This document shows, in pieces, positions 53,710-62,211 of a stretch of DNA of 64,000 nt. The stretch comes from Flavobacteriaceae bacterium EG-1 (lineage in GTDB: Bacteria; Bacteroidota; Bacteroidia; Flavobacteriales; Flavobacteriaceae). Made by a program: the position numbers and the translations under genes. Location: contig NZ_WJPK01000003.1 in assembly GCF_009649685.1 (NCBI RefSeq), forward strand, positions 1 through 64,000, written 5' to 3'. The first letter of the stretch is position 1, and each line of letters begins with the position of its first letter. The notes beneath the pieces were generated by a model. The model saw nothing but the letters and a program-made list of their open reading frames with translations. It ran no database searches and was not told the origin of the DNA.

Positions 53710-56364
53710 ATGAAGACGACCAAACTCCTATTTTTATTACTAATTATTGTTTTTTCTTGTAAAAAAGAAGAGAAAAAAACCAATGAAACAGCAGAACTAA
53801 ATACAGTAGTTCTTGATAGTATCACAATCAATCTTCCTTCAGGCTTTGAGCTTGAAGAATTATATAGCCCTAGTGACCATGAACAAGGATCATGGGTAGC
53901 GTTAGCTCAAGGTCCTGAAAATAAAATATTTGCATGTGATCAGTATGGGAAAATTTATCAATTTAATGCTCCTGCTAAAGGAGAAAAACTAAAGTCTACA
54001 AATGTTGAACCTTTAAATTTACCTATTGGTGAGGCACATGGTTTACATTGGGCATTCAATAGTTTATATGTTGCTGTGAATAAAAGATGGCAAGATGACA
54101 TACCAGATGATGAAGAATATGGCAGTGGTATTTATCGAATTACAGATTCTGATATCGACGGTGAATTGGATAAAATTAATATGTTAATGAAATTAGATGG
54201 TGCTGGCGAACATGGCCCACATAGTTTCTTAACTTCTCCTGATGGTAAAGAATTATATTTCATAGCGGGAAATCATGTAATTATTCCCGATGCGGTTAAA
54301 GCAAAAACAAGACTACCTTCGAATTGGGGAGAAGACAATCTTTTTACTCCATATCTTGATGCACGTGGACATGCCAATGACATTAAAGCCCCAGGAGGAT
54401 GGATTGCAAAGTTTAATCCAGAAGGCACAGATTGGGAATTAATTTCAGCAGGATTTAGAAATCCTTTTGACATGGCCTTCAACAAAGATGGCGAATTGTT
54501 TGCTTATGATGCGGATATGGAATGGGATATAGGTATGCCATGGTATAGACCTACTAGAATTTGTCATGTAACTAGCGGTAGTGAATTTGGTTGGAGAACC
54601 GGTTCAGGGAAATGGCCAGCATACTACCCAGATGCTTTGCCGGCAGTTCATAATTTAGAACAAGGGTCACCAACAGCTGTTTTAGCTGGGAACCGCTTAA
54701 ATTTTCCCTCTAAATTTGATGATGGAATCTTAATAATGGACTGGAGTTTTGGGACCATTTATTTTATTGACATAAAACCAGAAGGAAGTACTTATACCGG
54801 TACCAGAGAAGAATTTCTATCTGGCACTCCCCTACCTTTAACCGATATGATTGCCGGTTCAGACGGTAATTTATATTTTGCTACAGGTGGTAGAAGAATA
54901 GATTCTCATTTTTACAGACTAAAATATACTGGTAGTGATACTGATAAAACTACTTTAGCAGAAAACACTGTAGGCAAAGAAGCGCGACAGTTACGACATA
55001 GCATTGAAAAATTTCATTCAGAACAATCTACAGAAGGCGTAACTCTTGCCTGGGATAATTTAAATAATGAAGACCGGTTTATACGCTATGCTGCCAGAGT
55101 TGCACTAGAGCATCAACCAATTGCAGATTGGCAACAACGCTTTTTTGATGAAAAAGAACCAACCACAATTATTGAGGCCAGTATTGCCTTAGCGCACCAA
55201 GGAAGTAAAAATTTACAATCAAAGATTTTAGAAAAGCTTAATCAATTAAATTTAGAGACATTAACACCAAAAAATAAAATTGATATTTTACGTGCTTATG
55301 AACTACTATTTATTAGAATGGGAGAACCTAGTAAAGCATCTAGAATTGCCACAGGCAAAAAATTAAACAATTACTTTCCACATGCTAACAACACTGTAAA
55401 TAGAGAATTAGCACAAATATTATTGTATTTAAAAGCAGAAGGCGCAACTGAAGGCTTGGTAAATCTTCTTGAAAAACATGCTAAAGAGAAAACCATAACC
55501 GAAGGTGTTGAAATGCTATCTGAAGAAGCATCAATGCGAAGTGAACAATACGGTCCATTAATTAGAGATGTAATTGCTAAAATGCCACCAAGTGAATCAA
55601 TTTATTATGGCATGCTATTAAGCCATGCAGAAGATGGATGGACCAAAGAATTACGTGAAAAATATTTCAAGTGGTTTTTTGATGTAATGAGTTCTAAAGG
55701 CGGAATGAGTTTTAAAGCCTACATTGAAAATGTAAGACAAGAAGCTATGGCCAAAGTACCTAAAAACGATATAGAGTATTTTGAAGAAATTTCTGGAATT
55801 TATTCACCAGCAGATGAGTTAGCTAACATTCCAGATCCAATAGGCCCTGGCAAAGCCTATACAATGCCTCAAGCAAGAGCAGCGTTCGATGCAAATAGTA
55901 AACCGTACAAAGGAACAATTGCAGATGGAGAACGCGCTTACAAAGCCGCATTGTGTATCACCTGTCATCGAATGAAAGGTGAAGGAGGTGCCACCGGACC
56001 AGATTTAACACAAATGCATACCAAATTTGGTAGTTATGATTTAACCTTTGCGTTAGTAAGTCCTAGTGAAGAAATTTCCGATCAATATTCTAATACAATC
56101 TTTCACACAAAAGATGGTAAAAAAGTAATTGGTCGCTTAATTTCTGAGGAGGGAGATTCTTTAAGTATTATGCCTAATGCATACAATCCATCTTACACCT
56201 TAAAATTAGCTAAAACTAATGTTGAAAAACAAGAATTATCACCGGTATCACCAATGCCTCCAGGACTATTAAATAGATTAAATGAGCAAGAACTAACAGA
56301 TCTTTACGCTTATTTACTATCTGGTGGCGATAAAAATCATAAGATTTATACTGGAGAAAAATAA
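53710..56364 (+). CDS. Haem-binding lipoprotein (PVC-type dehydrogenase/cytochrome fusion)
   Basis: The 884-residue protein has a lipoprotein signal (KLLFLLLIIVFSC). Residues about 40-400 form a beta-propeller like glucose/sorbosone dehydrogenases (GEAHGLHWAFNSLYVAV, GPHSFLTSPDGKELYFIAGNH, GFRNPFDMAFNKDGELFAYDADMEWD). A helical HEAT/armadillo-like region follows, then a c-type cytochrome domain with C749-I-T-C-H753 and a likely distal Met in MPNAY or MPPGLL. Such proteins are common in Planctomycetes and marine Bacteroidota; an oxidoreductase acting on a sugar derivative is plausible but unproven. The haem domain needs cytochrome c maturation in the periplasm. Confidence 0.9.
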   Translation: MKTTKLLFLLLIIVFSCKKEEKKTNETAELNTVVLDSITINLPSGFELEELYSPSDHEQGSWVALAQGPENKIFACDQYGKIYQFNAPAKGEKLKSTNVEPLNLPIGEAHGLHWAFNSLYVAVNKRWQDDIPDDEEYGSGIYRITDSDIDGELDKINMLMKLDGAGEHGPHSFLTSPDGKELYFIAGNHVIIPDAVKAKTRLPSNWGEDNLFTPYLDARGHANDIKAPGGWIAKFNPEGTDWELISAGFRNPFDMAFNKDGELFAYDADMEWDIGMPWYRPTRICHVTSGSEFGWRTGSGKWPAYYPDALPAVHNLEQGSPTAVLAGNRLNFPSKFDDGILIMDWSFGTIYFIDIKPEGSTYTGTREEFLSGTPLPLTDMIAGSDGNLYFATGGRRIDSHFYRLKYTGSDTDKTTLAENTVGKEARQLRHSIEKFHSEQSTEGVTLAWDNLNNEDRFIRYAARVALEHQPIADWQQRFFDEKEPTTIIEASIALAHQGSKNLQSKILEKLNQLNLETLTPKNKIDILRAYELLFIRMGEPSKASRIATGKKLNNYFPHANNTVNRELAQILLYLKAEGATEGLVNLLEKHAKEKTITEGVEMLSEEASMRSEQYGPLIRDVIAKMPPSESIYYGMLLSHAEDGWTKELREKYFKWFFDVMSSKGGMSFKAYIENVRQEAMAKVPKNDIEYFEEISGIYSPADELANIPDPIGPGKAYTMPQARAAFDANSKPYKGTIADGERAYKAALCITCHRMKGEGGATGPDLTQMHTKFGSYDLTFALVSPSEEISDQYSNTIFHTKDGKKVIGRLISEEGDSLSIMPNAYNPSYTLKLAKTNVEKQELSPVSPMPPGLLNRLNEQELTDLYAYLLSGGDKNHKIYTGEK

Positions 56365-56389
56365 TCTACTTTAAAATAAAATTGTAATT

Positions 56390-56431
56390 AAAATCGCCTT
56401 ATTTTATCTCAAAATAAAATCGGGCGATTTT
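56390..56431 (+). terminator. Hairpin terminator after the haem lipoprotein gene
   Basis: A 9-bp stem (AAAATCGCC 56390-56398, GGCGATTTT 56423-56431) encloses a 7-bp inner stem (56401-56407 with 56414-56420). The outer stem carries A and T runs on either side, so it could act in both directions. Confidence 0.65.
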
Positions 56432-56503
56432 CAATATTTAAGAAAGAAAGTTTAAATATTCAGTATTTGAATAAATTGCTATAAATTAATTAAGCAAACA
56501 AAA

Positions 56504-57163
56504 ATGAGTAATACAAAAATAGCTCCGTCGTTACTTGCTGCTGATTTTGGAAATCTTCAGCGCGATGTTGAGATGGTAAATAATAGTGCCGCCGATTGGC
56601 ACCATTTAGATATTATGGATGGCGTGTTTGTCCCTAACATTTCATATGGGATGCCAGTTGTAAAAACAATTAATCAATATGCTACAAAACCATTAGATGT
56701 ACATTTAATGATAATTGACCCTGATCGATACATTAATACATTTGCAAGTCTTGGCACCACTAACTTAACCGTTCATTTTGAGGCATGCACACATTTACAT
56801 AGAACACTTCAAGCAATTAAAGATGCAGGCATGAAGGCAGGTGTAGCCATGAATCCGCATACGAATGTTAATCTACTAGAAGATATAATAAACGACATTG
56901 ATTTAGTTTGCTTAATGAGCGTAAACCCTGGATTTGGTGGACAATCTTTCATCAATAACACCTATAATAAGATTCGAGAATTAAAATCATTAATCAATAG
57001 AAAAAAGGCAAAAACTTTAATTGAAATTGATGGGGGTGTCACATCTAAAAACGCAAAAGAACTTGTTGATGCTGGAGCTGATGTTTTAGTAGCAGGAAGT
57101 TTTGTTTTTAAGAGTGAAAATCCAACGAAAACAATTAGTGAACTAAAAGAAATAGCAGGTTGA
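56504..57163 (+). CDS. rpe: Ribulose-phosphate 3-epimerase
   Basis: Rpe interconverts ribulose 5-phosphate and xylulose 5-phosphate in the pentose phosphate pathway. The 219-residue TIM barrel has IAPSLLAADFGNLQRDVE, WHHLDIMDGVFVPNISYG (metal His and Asp), LDVHLMIIDPDRYI, LMSVNPGFGGQSFI and IEIDGGVTSKN, followed by the phosphate-binding DVLVAGSFVF. Its TGA overlaps the ypdA start (TGATG). Confidence 0.97.
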   Translation: MSNTKIAPSLLAADFGNLQRDVEMVNNSAADWHHLDIMDGVFVPNISYGMPVVKTINQYATKPLDVHLMIIDPDRYINTFASLGTTNLTVHFEACTHLHRTLQAIKDAGMKAGVAMNPHTNVNLLEDIINDIDLVCLMSVNPGFGGQSFINNTYNKIRELKSLINRKKAKTLIEIDGGVTSKNAKELVDAGADVLVAGSFVFKSENPTKTISELKEIAG

Positions 57164-58125
57164 TGAATGAATTTGATGTTGTAATTGTAGGTGGAGGACC
57201 AATAGGTATTGCTTGTGCACTTGAAGCTAAGAAAAAAGGATTGAAATATGTTATTCTAGAAAAAGGGCCAATTGTAAACTCACTTTATAATTATCCAAAA
57301 AACATGCAGTTCTTTTCAACATCTGAACGATTAGAATTAGATGATATTCCTTTTATAAGTACTGAAGCCAAACCGAAAAAAAATGAGGCTTTAGAATATT
57401 ACCGAAGAATTGTTACTTCAAATAAAATTAAAATAAATCTTTTTGAATTGGTTAAATCGGTATCTAAAAAAGGTAATGTATTTGAAATTAACACGAATAA
57501 AAAAAGCTATACTTCAAAGAACGTTATAATTGCTACTGGTTTTTATGACTTGCCTAATAATATAAATGTTCCGGGTGAAAATTTAGCAAAGGTATCGCAC
57601 TATTATGACGACCCGCACTATTTCGCGGGGCAGAAGTTAGCAATTTTAGGTGCCAGTAACTCTGCAATTGATGCGGCCTTAGAATGTTGGCGAAAAGGAG
57701 CAGAAGTTTCTCTTATAATACGAGGTTCGGAAATTGGGCAGCGGGTAAAATATTGGGTTAGACCCGATATTATTAATAGAATTGAAGAAGGAAGTATTAC
57801 TGCATATTACAATTCTAGCGTAGTAGAAATTACAGATAATAATATTATTATTGACACACCTGATGGGCAGCTAAAATTAGCAAACGACTTTGTTCTTGCA
57901 TTAACTGGTTACACCCCAAATTTTAATTTTTTACTTGAAATGGGAATTACACTTTCGCAAGACGAAAAACGACTCCCTACGTACAATCCAGATACTATGG
58001 AGACAAATGTAACAGGTATTTATTTAGCAGGGGTTGTTTGTGGAGGAATGGAAACCCATAAATGGTTTATCGAAAATTCGAGAATTCACGCGAAACAAAT
58101 AATGAAAAATATTATCCAAAATTGA
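57163..58125 (+). CDS. ypdA: YpdA-type NAD(P)H-dependent disulfide reductase (putative bacillithiol)
   Basis: The 320-residue flavoprotein has an N-terminal FAD Rossmann motif (DVVIVGGGPIGIACALEAKKKG) and a second nucleotide-binding motif (LAILGASNSAIDAALECWRKG). It has no C-x-x-C active pair as in thioredoxin reductase, which is typical for YpdA, and ends with TGIYLAGVVCGGMETHKWFIENSR, a family signature. YpdA reduces bacillithiol disulfide in Bacillus and Staphylococcus; bacillithiol genes are not in this window, so that role is inferred. The ATG at 57163 shares a base with the rpe stop. Confidence 0.9.
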   Translation: MNEFDVVIVGGGPIGIACALEAKKKGLKYVILEKGPIVNSLYNYPKNMQFFSTSERLELDDIPFISTEAKPKKNEALEYYRRIVTSNKIKINLFELVKSVSKKGNVFEINTNKKSYTSKNVIIATGFYDLPNNINVPGENLAKVSHYYDDPHYFAGQKLAILGASNSAIDAALECWRKGAEVSLIIRGSEIGQRVKYWVRPDIINRIEEGSITAYYNSSVVEITDNNIIIDTPDGQLKLANDFVLALTGYTPNFNFLLEMGITLSQDEKRLPTYNPDTMETNVTGIYLAGVVCGGMETHKWFIENSRIHAKQIMKNIIQN

Positions 58126-59507
58126 GAACACTAATTGTTTTATTAATATGCTTTTCAGGATATTTTATTAATGGTCAAGACTTATCAAATACGAAAATTG
58201 ACGGCTACAAAGGCATTTGGTTTGAATTGAATCAAAAATATGAATTTGGTGATAAGTATTCTGGTGCTCTTAGTACGTACACAGCAAAACATGTTCCCTT
58301 AGCAATCTATTCCAAGACAGTTGATAAAACTTTCTTTGTGTATGGTGGCACAACATCAAAAGACACGAAATATTTACTATGTATGATCGGCGAATACAAT
58401 CATAAGACTGGTATGGTTTCTAAACCTACAGTAGTATATGATAAACAAGGAGTAGACGACCCACATGACAATCCATCTTTATTGATTGATGATGACGGTT
58501 TTATATGGGTTTTTATAAGTGGAAGAGGCAAAAGACGACCTGGTTTTAAATATAAAAGCACCAAACCCTATTCTATACAAGCATTTACCCAGATTACGGA
58601 AGAAGAGATGACTTACCCTCAACCATGGAAAACAAAAGATGGGTACTTCCATTTTTTTACAAAATATACAGGTGTTCGTCAATTATATTTCGAAACAAGT
58701 AAAAATGGAAAAACTTGGACAGAAGATAAATTGTTAGCAGCCATTCCTGTAAATATAGGTGAAAAATCGGGCCACTATCAAACCAGTAACACATATAATA
58801 ATAAAGTTATTGGTACTTTCTTTAATAGACACCCCAATGGGAATGTAGATAAACGTACAGATTTATATTATGTACAAACTAAAGACTTTGGAACTACATG
58901 GACAAGTGTATCTAATATAGAACTACAACTACCCATTAAATCACAAGCGAACACAGCTAGAGTAATTGATTATGCTATGCTAAAAAAGAATGTTTATGTA
59001 AAAGACATGGGGTTCGATAGTAATGGTTATCCCGCTTGTTTATATGTAAGAAGTAATGGTCATGAACCCGGACCAAAAAGCGCTCCGTATGAATGGTGCT
59101 TAACTAAGTGGAATGGCTTTTCATGGGAAACTTCTGTAGTAACTACCTCCGACCATAATTATGATATGGGTAGTCTTTATATTCTTAAAAATAATTGGAA
59201 AATAGTTGGACCAACTGAAAACGGGTCACAAGCTTGGGGTGTTGGTGGTGAATTAGCAATCTGGCAATCTAACGATAAGGGTAAAACATGGATGAAACAA
59301 AAGACTTTAACAAAAGCAAGCGAGAAAAGTCATTCTTATGTTCGAAGACCAGTAAACAATAAAACACCTTTCAACTTTTTTTGGTCGGATGGCGATTCAC
59401 ATACGTTTAGCAAATCTGAATTATTCTTCGGTAATTTCGAAGGAGATATTTGGAAACTGCCGTATGAAATGTCCTCAGATTATATAAAACCTATTAAGGT
59501 TAATTAA
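58122..59507 (+). CDS. Exported BNR-repeat (sialidase-like propeller) protein, TTG start
   Basis: Starting at the TTG at 58122 (overlapping the ypdA TGA as TTGA) gives a signal peptide MRTLIVLLICFSGYFINGQ and 461 residues. Reading from 58062 would place 20 charged residues before the signal. The mature protein is a BNR-type beta-propeller: repeated strands with Asp-box-like motifs (SKNGKTWTEDK, TKDFGTTWTS, SNDKGKTWMKQ). GVDDPHDNPSLLIDDDGFIWVFISGRGKRRPG is typical of the BNR-4 group. Glycoside binding or hydrolysis is possible; no sialidase Arg triad was confirmed. It is probably translated from the rpe-ypdA mRNA. Confidence 0.82.
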   Translation: MRTLIVLLICFSGYFINGQDLSNTKIDGYKGIWFELNQKYEFGDKYSGALSTYTAKHVPLAIYSKTVDKTFFVYGGTTSKDTKYLLCMIGEYNHKTGMVSKPTVVYDKQGVDDPHDNPSLLIDDDGFIWVFISGRGKRRPGFKYKSTKPYSIQAFTQITEEEMTYPQPWKTKDGYFHFFTKYTGVRQLYFETSKNGKTWTEDKLLAAIPVNIGEKSGHYQTSNTYNNKVIGTFFNRHPNGNVDKRTDLYYVQTKDFGTTWTSVSNIELQLPIKSQANTARVIDYAMLKKNVYVKDMGFDSNGYPACLYVRSNGHEPGPKSAPYEWCLTKWNGFSWETSVVTTSDHNYDMGSLYILKNNWKIVGPTENGSQAWGVGGELAIWQSNDKGKTWMKQKTLTKASEKSHSYVRRPVNNKTPFNFFWSDGDSHTFSKSELFFGNFEGDIWKLPYEMSSDYIKPIKVN

Positions 59508-59564
59508 TAATTACAATTTTTAGACATACAATAAAAAGGGTATTTTTATTACAATAAAAAAACC

Positions 59565-59604
59565 ACTCTAACATATTAAATTAATATTAACATGTTGAGT
59601 GGTT
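59565..59604 (-). terminator. Terminator downstream of tRNA-Arg (minus strand)
   Basis: Stem AACCACTC-T-AACAT (59571-59584) pairs with ATGTTGAGTGGTT (59592-59604) with one bulged T. On the minus strand it is followed by a T-run (59572-59565). It ends the yqeY/tRNA transcript. Confidence 0.8.
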
Positions 59605-59609
59605 ATTCG

Positions 59610-59683
59610 TGACCCCGGCAGGATTCAAACCTGCAACCCTCAGAGCCGAAATCTGATGCGCTATTCAGTTGCGCCACGGGGCC
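59610..59683 (-). tRNA. tRNA-Arg, anticodon UCG
   Basis: The 74-base minus-strand sequence folds as a full cloverleaf: acceptor GGCCCCG with CGGGGTC (one G-T pair), D stem GCGC/GCGC, anticodon stem TCAGA/TCTGA with loop TTTCGGC, and T stem GCAGG/CCTGC with loop TTTGAAT. Anticodon UCG reads CGA (Arg), with other CGN codons possible by wobble. The discriminator is A; CCA is not encoded (next bases are CGA). It lies 17 bases downstream of the yqeY stop. Confidence 0.95.
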
Positions 59684-59700
59684 TTAATTTTTTTAATGCG

Positions 59701-60147
59701 CTAAGATAATTTATTCTTTACAATCGTAGAAATAGTTTTTCCATCCGCTTTTCCAGCCAATTCTTTAGAAACCAACCCCATAACTTTCCCCATATCTTTC
59801 ATTCCTGTGGCTCCAGTAGATTCTATAGTCTGTACAACAATTTTTTCAACTTCTTCTTCAGTTAATTGCTCTGGCAAAAATTGTTCAATTATTGCTACTT
59901 GCGCCAACTCAGGTTCTGCAAGATCGGCACGCCCTTGATTTGTATATATAGCCGCACTATCTTTTCGTTGTTTCACTAATTTCTGAACCAATTTAATTTC
60001 GTCGTCTTCTGACAATTCAGCAGCTCCACTTTCGGTACTTGCTAATAATAAAGCTGACTTAATTGCTCTTAAGGATTCTAAGGCAACGGTATCTTTAGCT
60101 TTCATAGCTGCCTTCATTTGCTCCATTACATCTTGTTGTAAACCCAT
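59701..60147 (-). CDS. GatB/YqeY-domain protein
   Basis: The 148-residue protein is a stand-alone YqeY/Yqey-like domain related to the tail domain of GatB and of glutaminyl-tRNA synthetase. Landmarks are QQDVMEQMKAAMKAKDTVALESLRAIKSALL, DEIKLVQKLVKQRKDSAAIY and the C-terminal GATGMKDMGKVMGLVSKELAGKADGK. This domain binds tRNA in GatB; the role of the free form is unclear. It lies between ftsZ (upstream, with a terminator) and tRNA-Arg. Confidence 0.93.
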   Translation of the reverse strand: MGLQQDVMEQMKAAMKAKDTVALESLRAIKSALLLASTESGAAELSEDDEIKLVQKLVKQRKDSAAIYTNQGRADLAEPELAQVAIIEQFLPEQLTEEEVEKIVVQTIESTGATGMKDMGKVMGLVSKELAGKADGKTISTIVKNKLS

Positions 60148-60177
60148 AACTATTAAATATTAAAAGAAAGCGAATAT

Positions 60178-60212
60178 AAAAAATAAACCCGAAAGCATCG
60201 TTCACTTTCGGG
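60178..60212 (-). terminator. Terminator after ftsZ (minus strand)
   Basis: An 8-bp GC-rich stem (CCCGAAAG 60188-60195, CTTTCGGG 60205-60212) with a 9-base loop is followed on the minus strand by a T-rich run (60187-60178). Confidence 0.85.
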
Positions 60213-60236
60213 CTGTATAAAAAGTTAGTTTAAATA

Positions 60237-62168
60237 CTAATCTACATTATCTTCTAAGAAAGAATTATTAGTTCGTAATTGAATTTCTCCATTACTATCT
60301 TCTCCTAAAGAAGTTCTAGAAATTTTATTTTCTGGCTTTCTTTCCGTCAAATTTACACCTTGTCTTTTATAAGCAGGTTCCTTTTCTATTTCTTCAATAC
60401 TATTGACATTATTCTGAAACTTGTAATTGAAATCTTTCAATTTTCTTCTTCGTTCGTCTGCTCTTTCTTTTAACAATTCTTCCAACGGGCTATCCATTGG
60501 GTCTAGTTCTTCTGTTTGTACCGACTCTTTTTTCTCAATTATTTTCTTTTCGAATACTAATTCGTCTTCAACAATTTTTGGTTCGAACTCTTCTGCTTTA
60601 GATTTAGCACCAGTTAATTTATTTTCAAGTTCCATATAGTCATCCAGACTATAGCGCGTTTCACCTTGTTTGTTGTATTCAAGAACAGGAATGACCTCTA
60701 CGTGATCTTTAACATCTAAATTATTTACATCTTCTTCTAAGTCAAAACTAATAATCCGCTCTTCTTCCTCTTCTGGCTTTTCGTTCTCAGTAACCAAAGG
60801 TAAATCGAATCCTATTGAAAATTGATCTTCCTCATCAGCTGAAAGTTCTTGTGGATCTATTACTTCAATATTTTTAGCCGCTTCAGTTGAATCTATAATT
60901 ACAAAATCATCTTCAGAAACTTCTCCTTTTGCTACTTCTTCTATTACTTCATCATAAAAAACATTAAAATTCCTGATGTAATTCGAAGTAGGTATTAAAT
61001 CCATACCAATTTCATCTTCAGAGTCATCAACTAATGTATGCTTTATTACCGGTGCCGGTGCAACAATTTCTTCTTCTAGTTGGTGAACTACATTTTGAGC
61101 AGTTAAATCTCGTTCAGCACGTTGTTCTTCTTCTAATGTGTGAATTATTTTTTTAGCCTCGGTATTTACAATATCATTCTGTTGATCAATATCAAACCCG
61201 GTAGCAATTACAGTTACTGCAATAGCTTCACCTAAATCTTGATCTTCACCAACACCCATAATAATGTTTGCACCATGACCAGCTTGCACTTGTATATGAT
61301 CATTAATTTCACCTATCTCATCAATAGTAATTTCTTGAGATCCAGAAACAATTAACAACAATACGTTTTTAGCACCAGATATTTTATTATCATTTAAAAG
61401 TGGTGAATCTAACGCTTTCATTATTGCCTCATTAGCTCTAGTAGAACCTGAAGCCGTTGCAGAACCCATTATGGCAGTACCACTGTTAGACAAAACTGTT
61501 TTAGCATCTCTAAGGTCAATATTCTGGGTATAGTGATGTGTAATTACCTCTGCAATACCTCTTGCTGCGGTAGATAATACTTCATCTGCTTTAGAAAAAC
61601 CTGCTTTAAATCCTAGATTACCATAAACCTCACGAAGCTTATTATTATTAATAACAATTAACGAATCTACATTAGCTCTCAATTTTTCAATTCCAATCTG
61701 AGCTTGCTCACAACGCATCTTACCTTCAAATTCAAAAGGCATAGTTACAATACCAACAGTAAGAACATCTAAATCTTTGGCTTGTCGTGCAATTACAGGA
61801 GCCGCACCAGTACCTGTACCACCTCCCATTCCAGCAGTTATGAAAATCATTTTAGTAGTTGTAGATAACATTTGCTTGATTTCCTCCATACTTTCAAGCG
61901 CAGCTTGTTCACCTACTTCAGGATTAGCACCAGCTCCTAATCCTTCTGTTAATGAAACTCCCAATTGAATTTTATTCGGTACCGAACTATTATTCAGTGC
62001 CTGAGAGTCTGTATTACAAATTATAAAATCTACTCCGTTTATTCCTGATTGAAACATGTGGTTAATAGCGTTACTTCCGCCACCACCGACTCCAATCACC
62101 TTTATAACGTTACTTTGGTTTTTCGGGAGATCAAATGAAATATTGTCAAACTCGGTGTTATTGCTCAT
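60237..62168 (-). CDS. ftsZ: Cell division protein FtsZ, with long acidic C-terminal region
   Basis: FtsZ is the tubulin-like GTPase that forms the division ring. The GTP-binding core fills about residues 1-330: IKVIGVGGGGSNAINHM, the tubulin signature G115-G-G-T-G-T-G121, and ADEVLSTAARGIAEVI. The remaining 310 residues form an acidic, low-complexity linker (EEEERIISFDLEEDVNNLD; EFEPKIVEDELVFEKKIIEKK), far longer than in E. coli (383 residues in total). The extreme C-terminus (EIQLRTNNSFLEDNVD) may be the partner-binding peptide. It follows ftsA by 43 bases. Confidence 0.97.
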   Translation of the reverse strand: MSNNTEFDNISFDLPKNQSNVIKVIGVGGGGSNAINHMFQSGINGVDFIICNTDSQALNNSSVPNKIQLGVSLTEGLGAGANPEVGEQAALESMEEIKQMLSTTTKMIFITAGMGGGTGTGAAPVIARQAKDLDVLTVGIVTMPFEFEGKMRCEQAQIGIEKLRANVDSLIVINNNKLREVYGNLGFKAGFSKADEVLSTAARGIAEVITHHYTQNIDLRDAKTVLSNSGTAIMGSATASGSTRANEAIMKALDSPLLNDNKISGAKNVLLLIVSGSQEITIDEIGEINDHIQVQAGHGANIIMGVGEDQDLGEAIAVTVIATGFDIDQQNDIVNTEAKKIIHTLEEEQRAERDLTAQNVVHQLEEEIVAPAPVIKHTLVDDSEDEIGMDLIPTSNYIRNFNVFYDEVIEEVAKGEVSEDDFVIIDSTEAAKNIEVIDPQELSADEEDQFSIGFDLPLVTENEKPEEEEERIISFDLEEDVNNLDVKDHVEVIPVLEYNKQGETRYSLDDYMELENKLTGAKSKAEEFEPKIVEDELVFEKKIIEKKESVQTEELDPMDSPLEELLKERADERRRKLKDFNYKFQNNVNSIEEIEKEPAYKRQGVNLTERKPENKISRTSLGEDSNGEIQLRTNNSFLEDNVD

Positions 62169-62211
62169 AGTACTTTTATTACTGGTTAATGTTCTTATTC
62201 TTTATTCTCGA

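Noticed and set aside
51350-59507. A sialic-acid catabolic locus (acetylesterase plus BNR protein)
   Set aside because: The two genes are 5 kb apart with unrelated genes between, no NanA/NanE/NanK-type genes are present, and sialidase catalytic residues were not confirmed.
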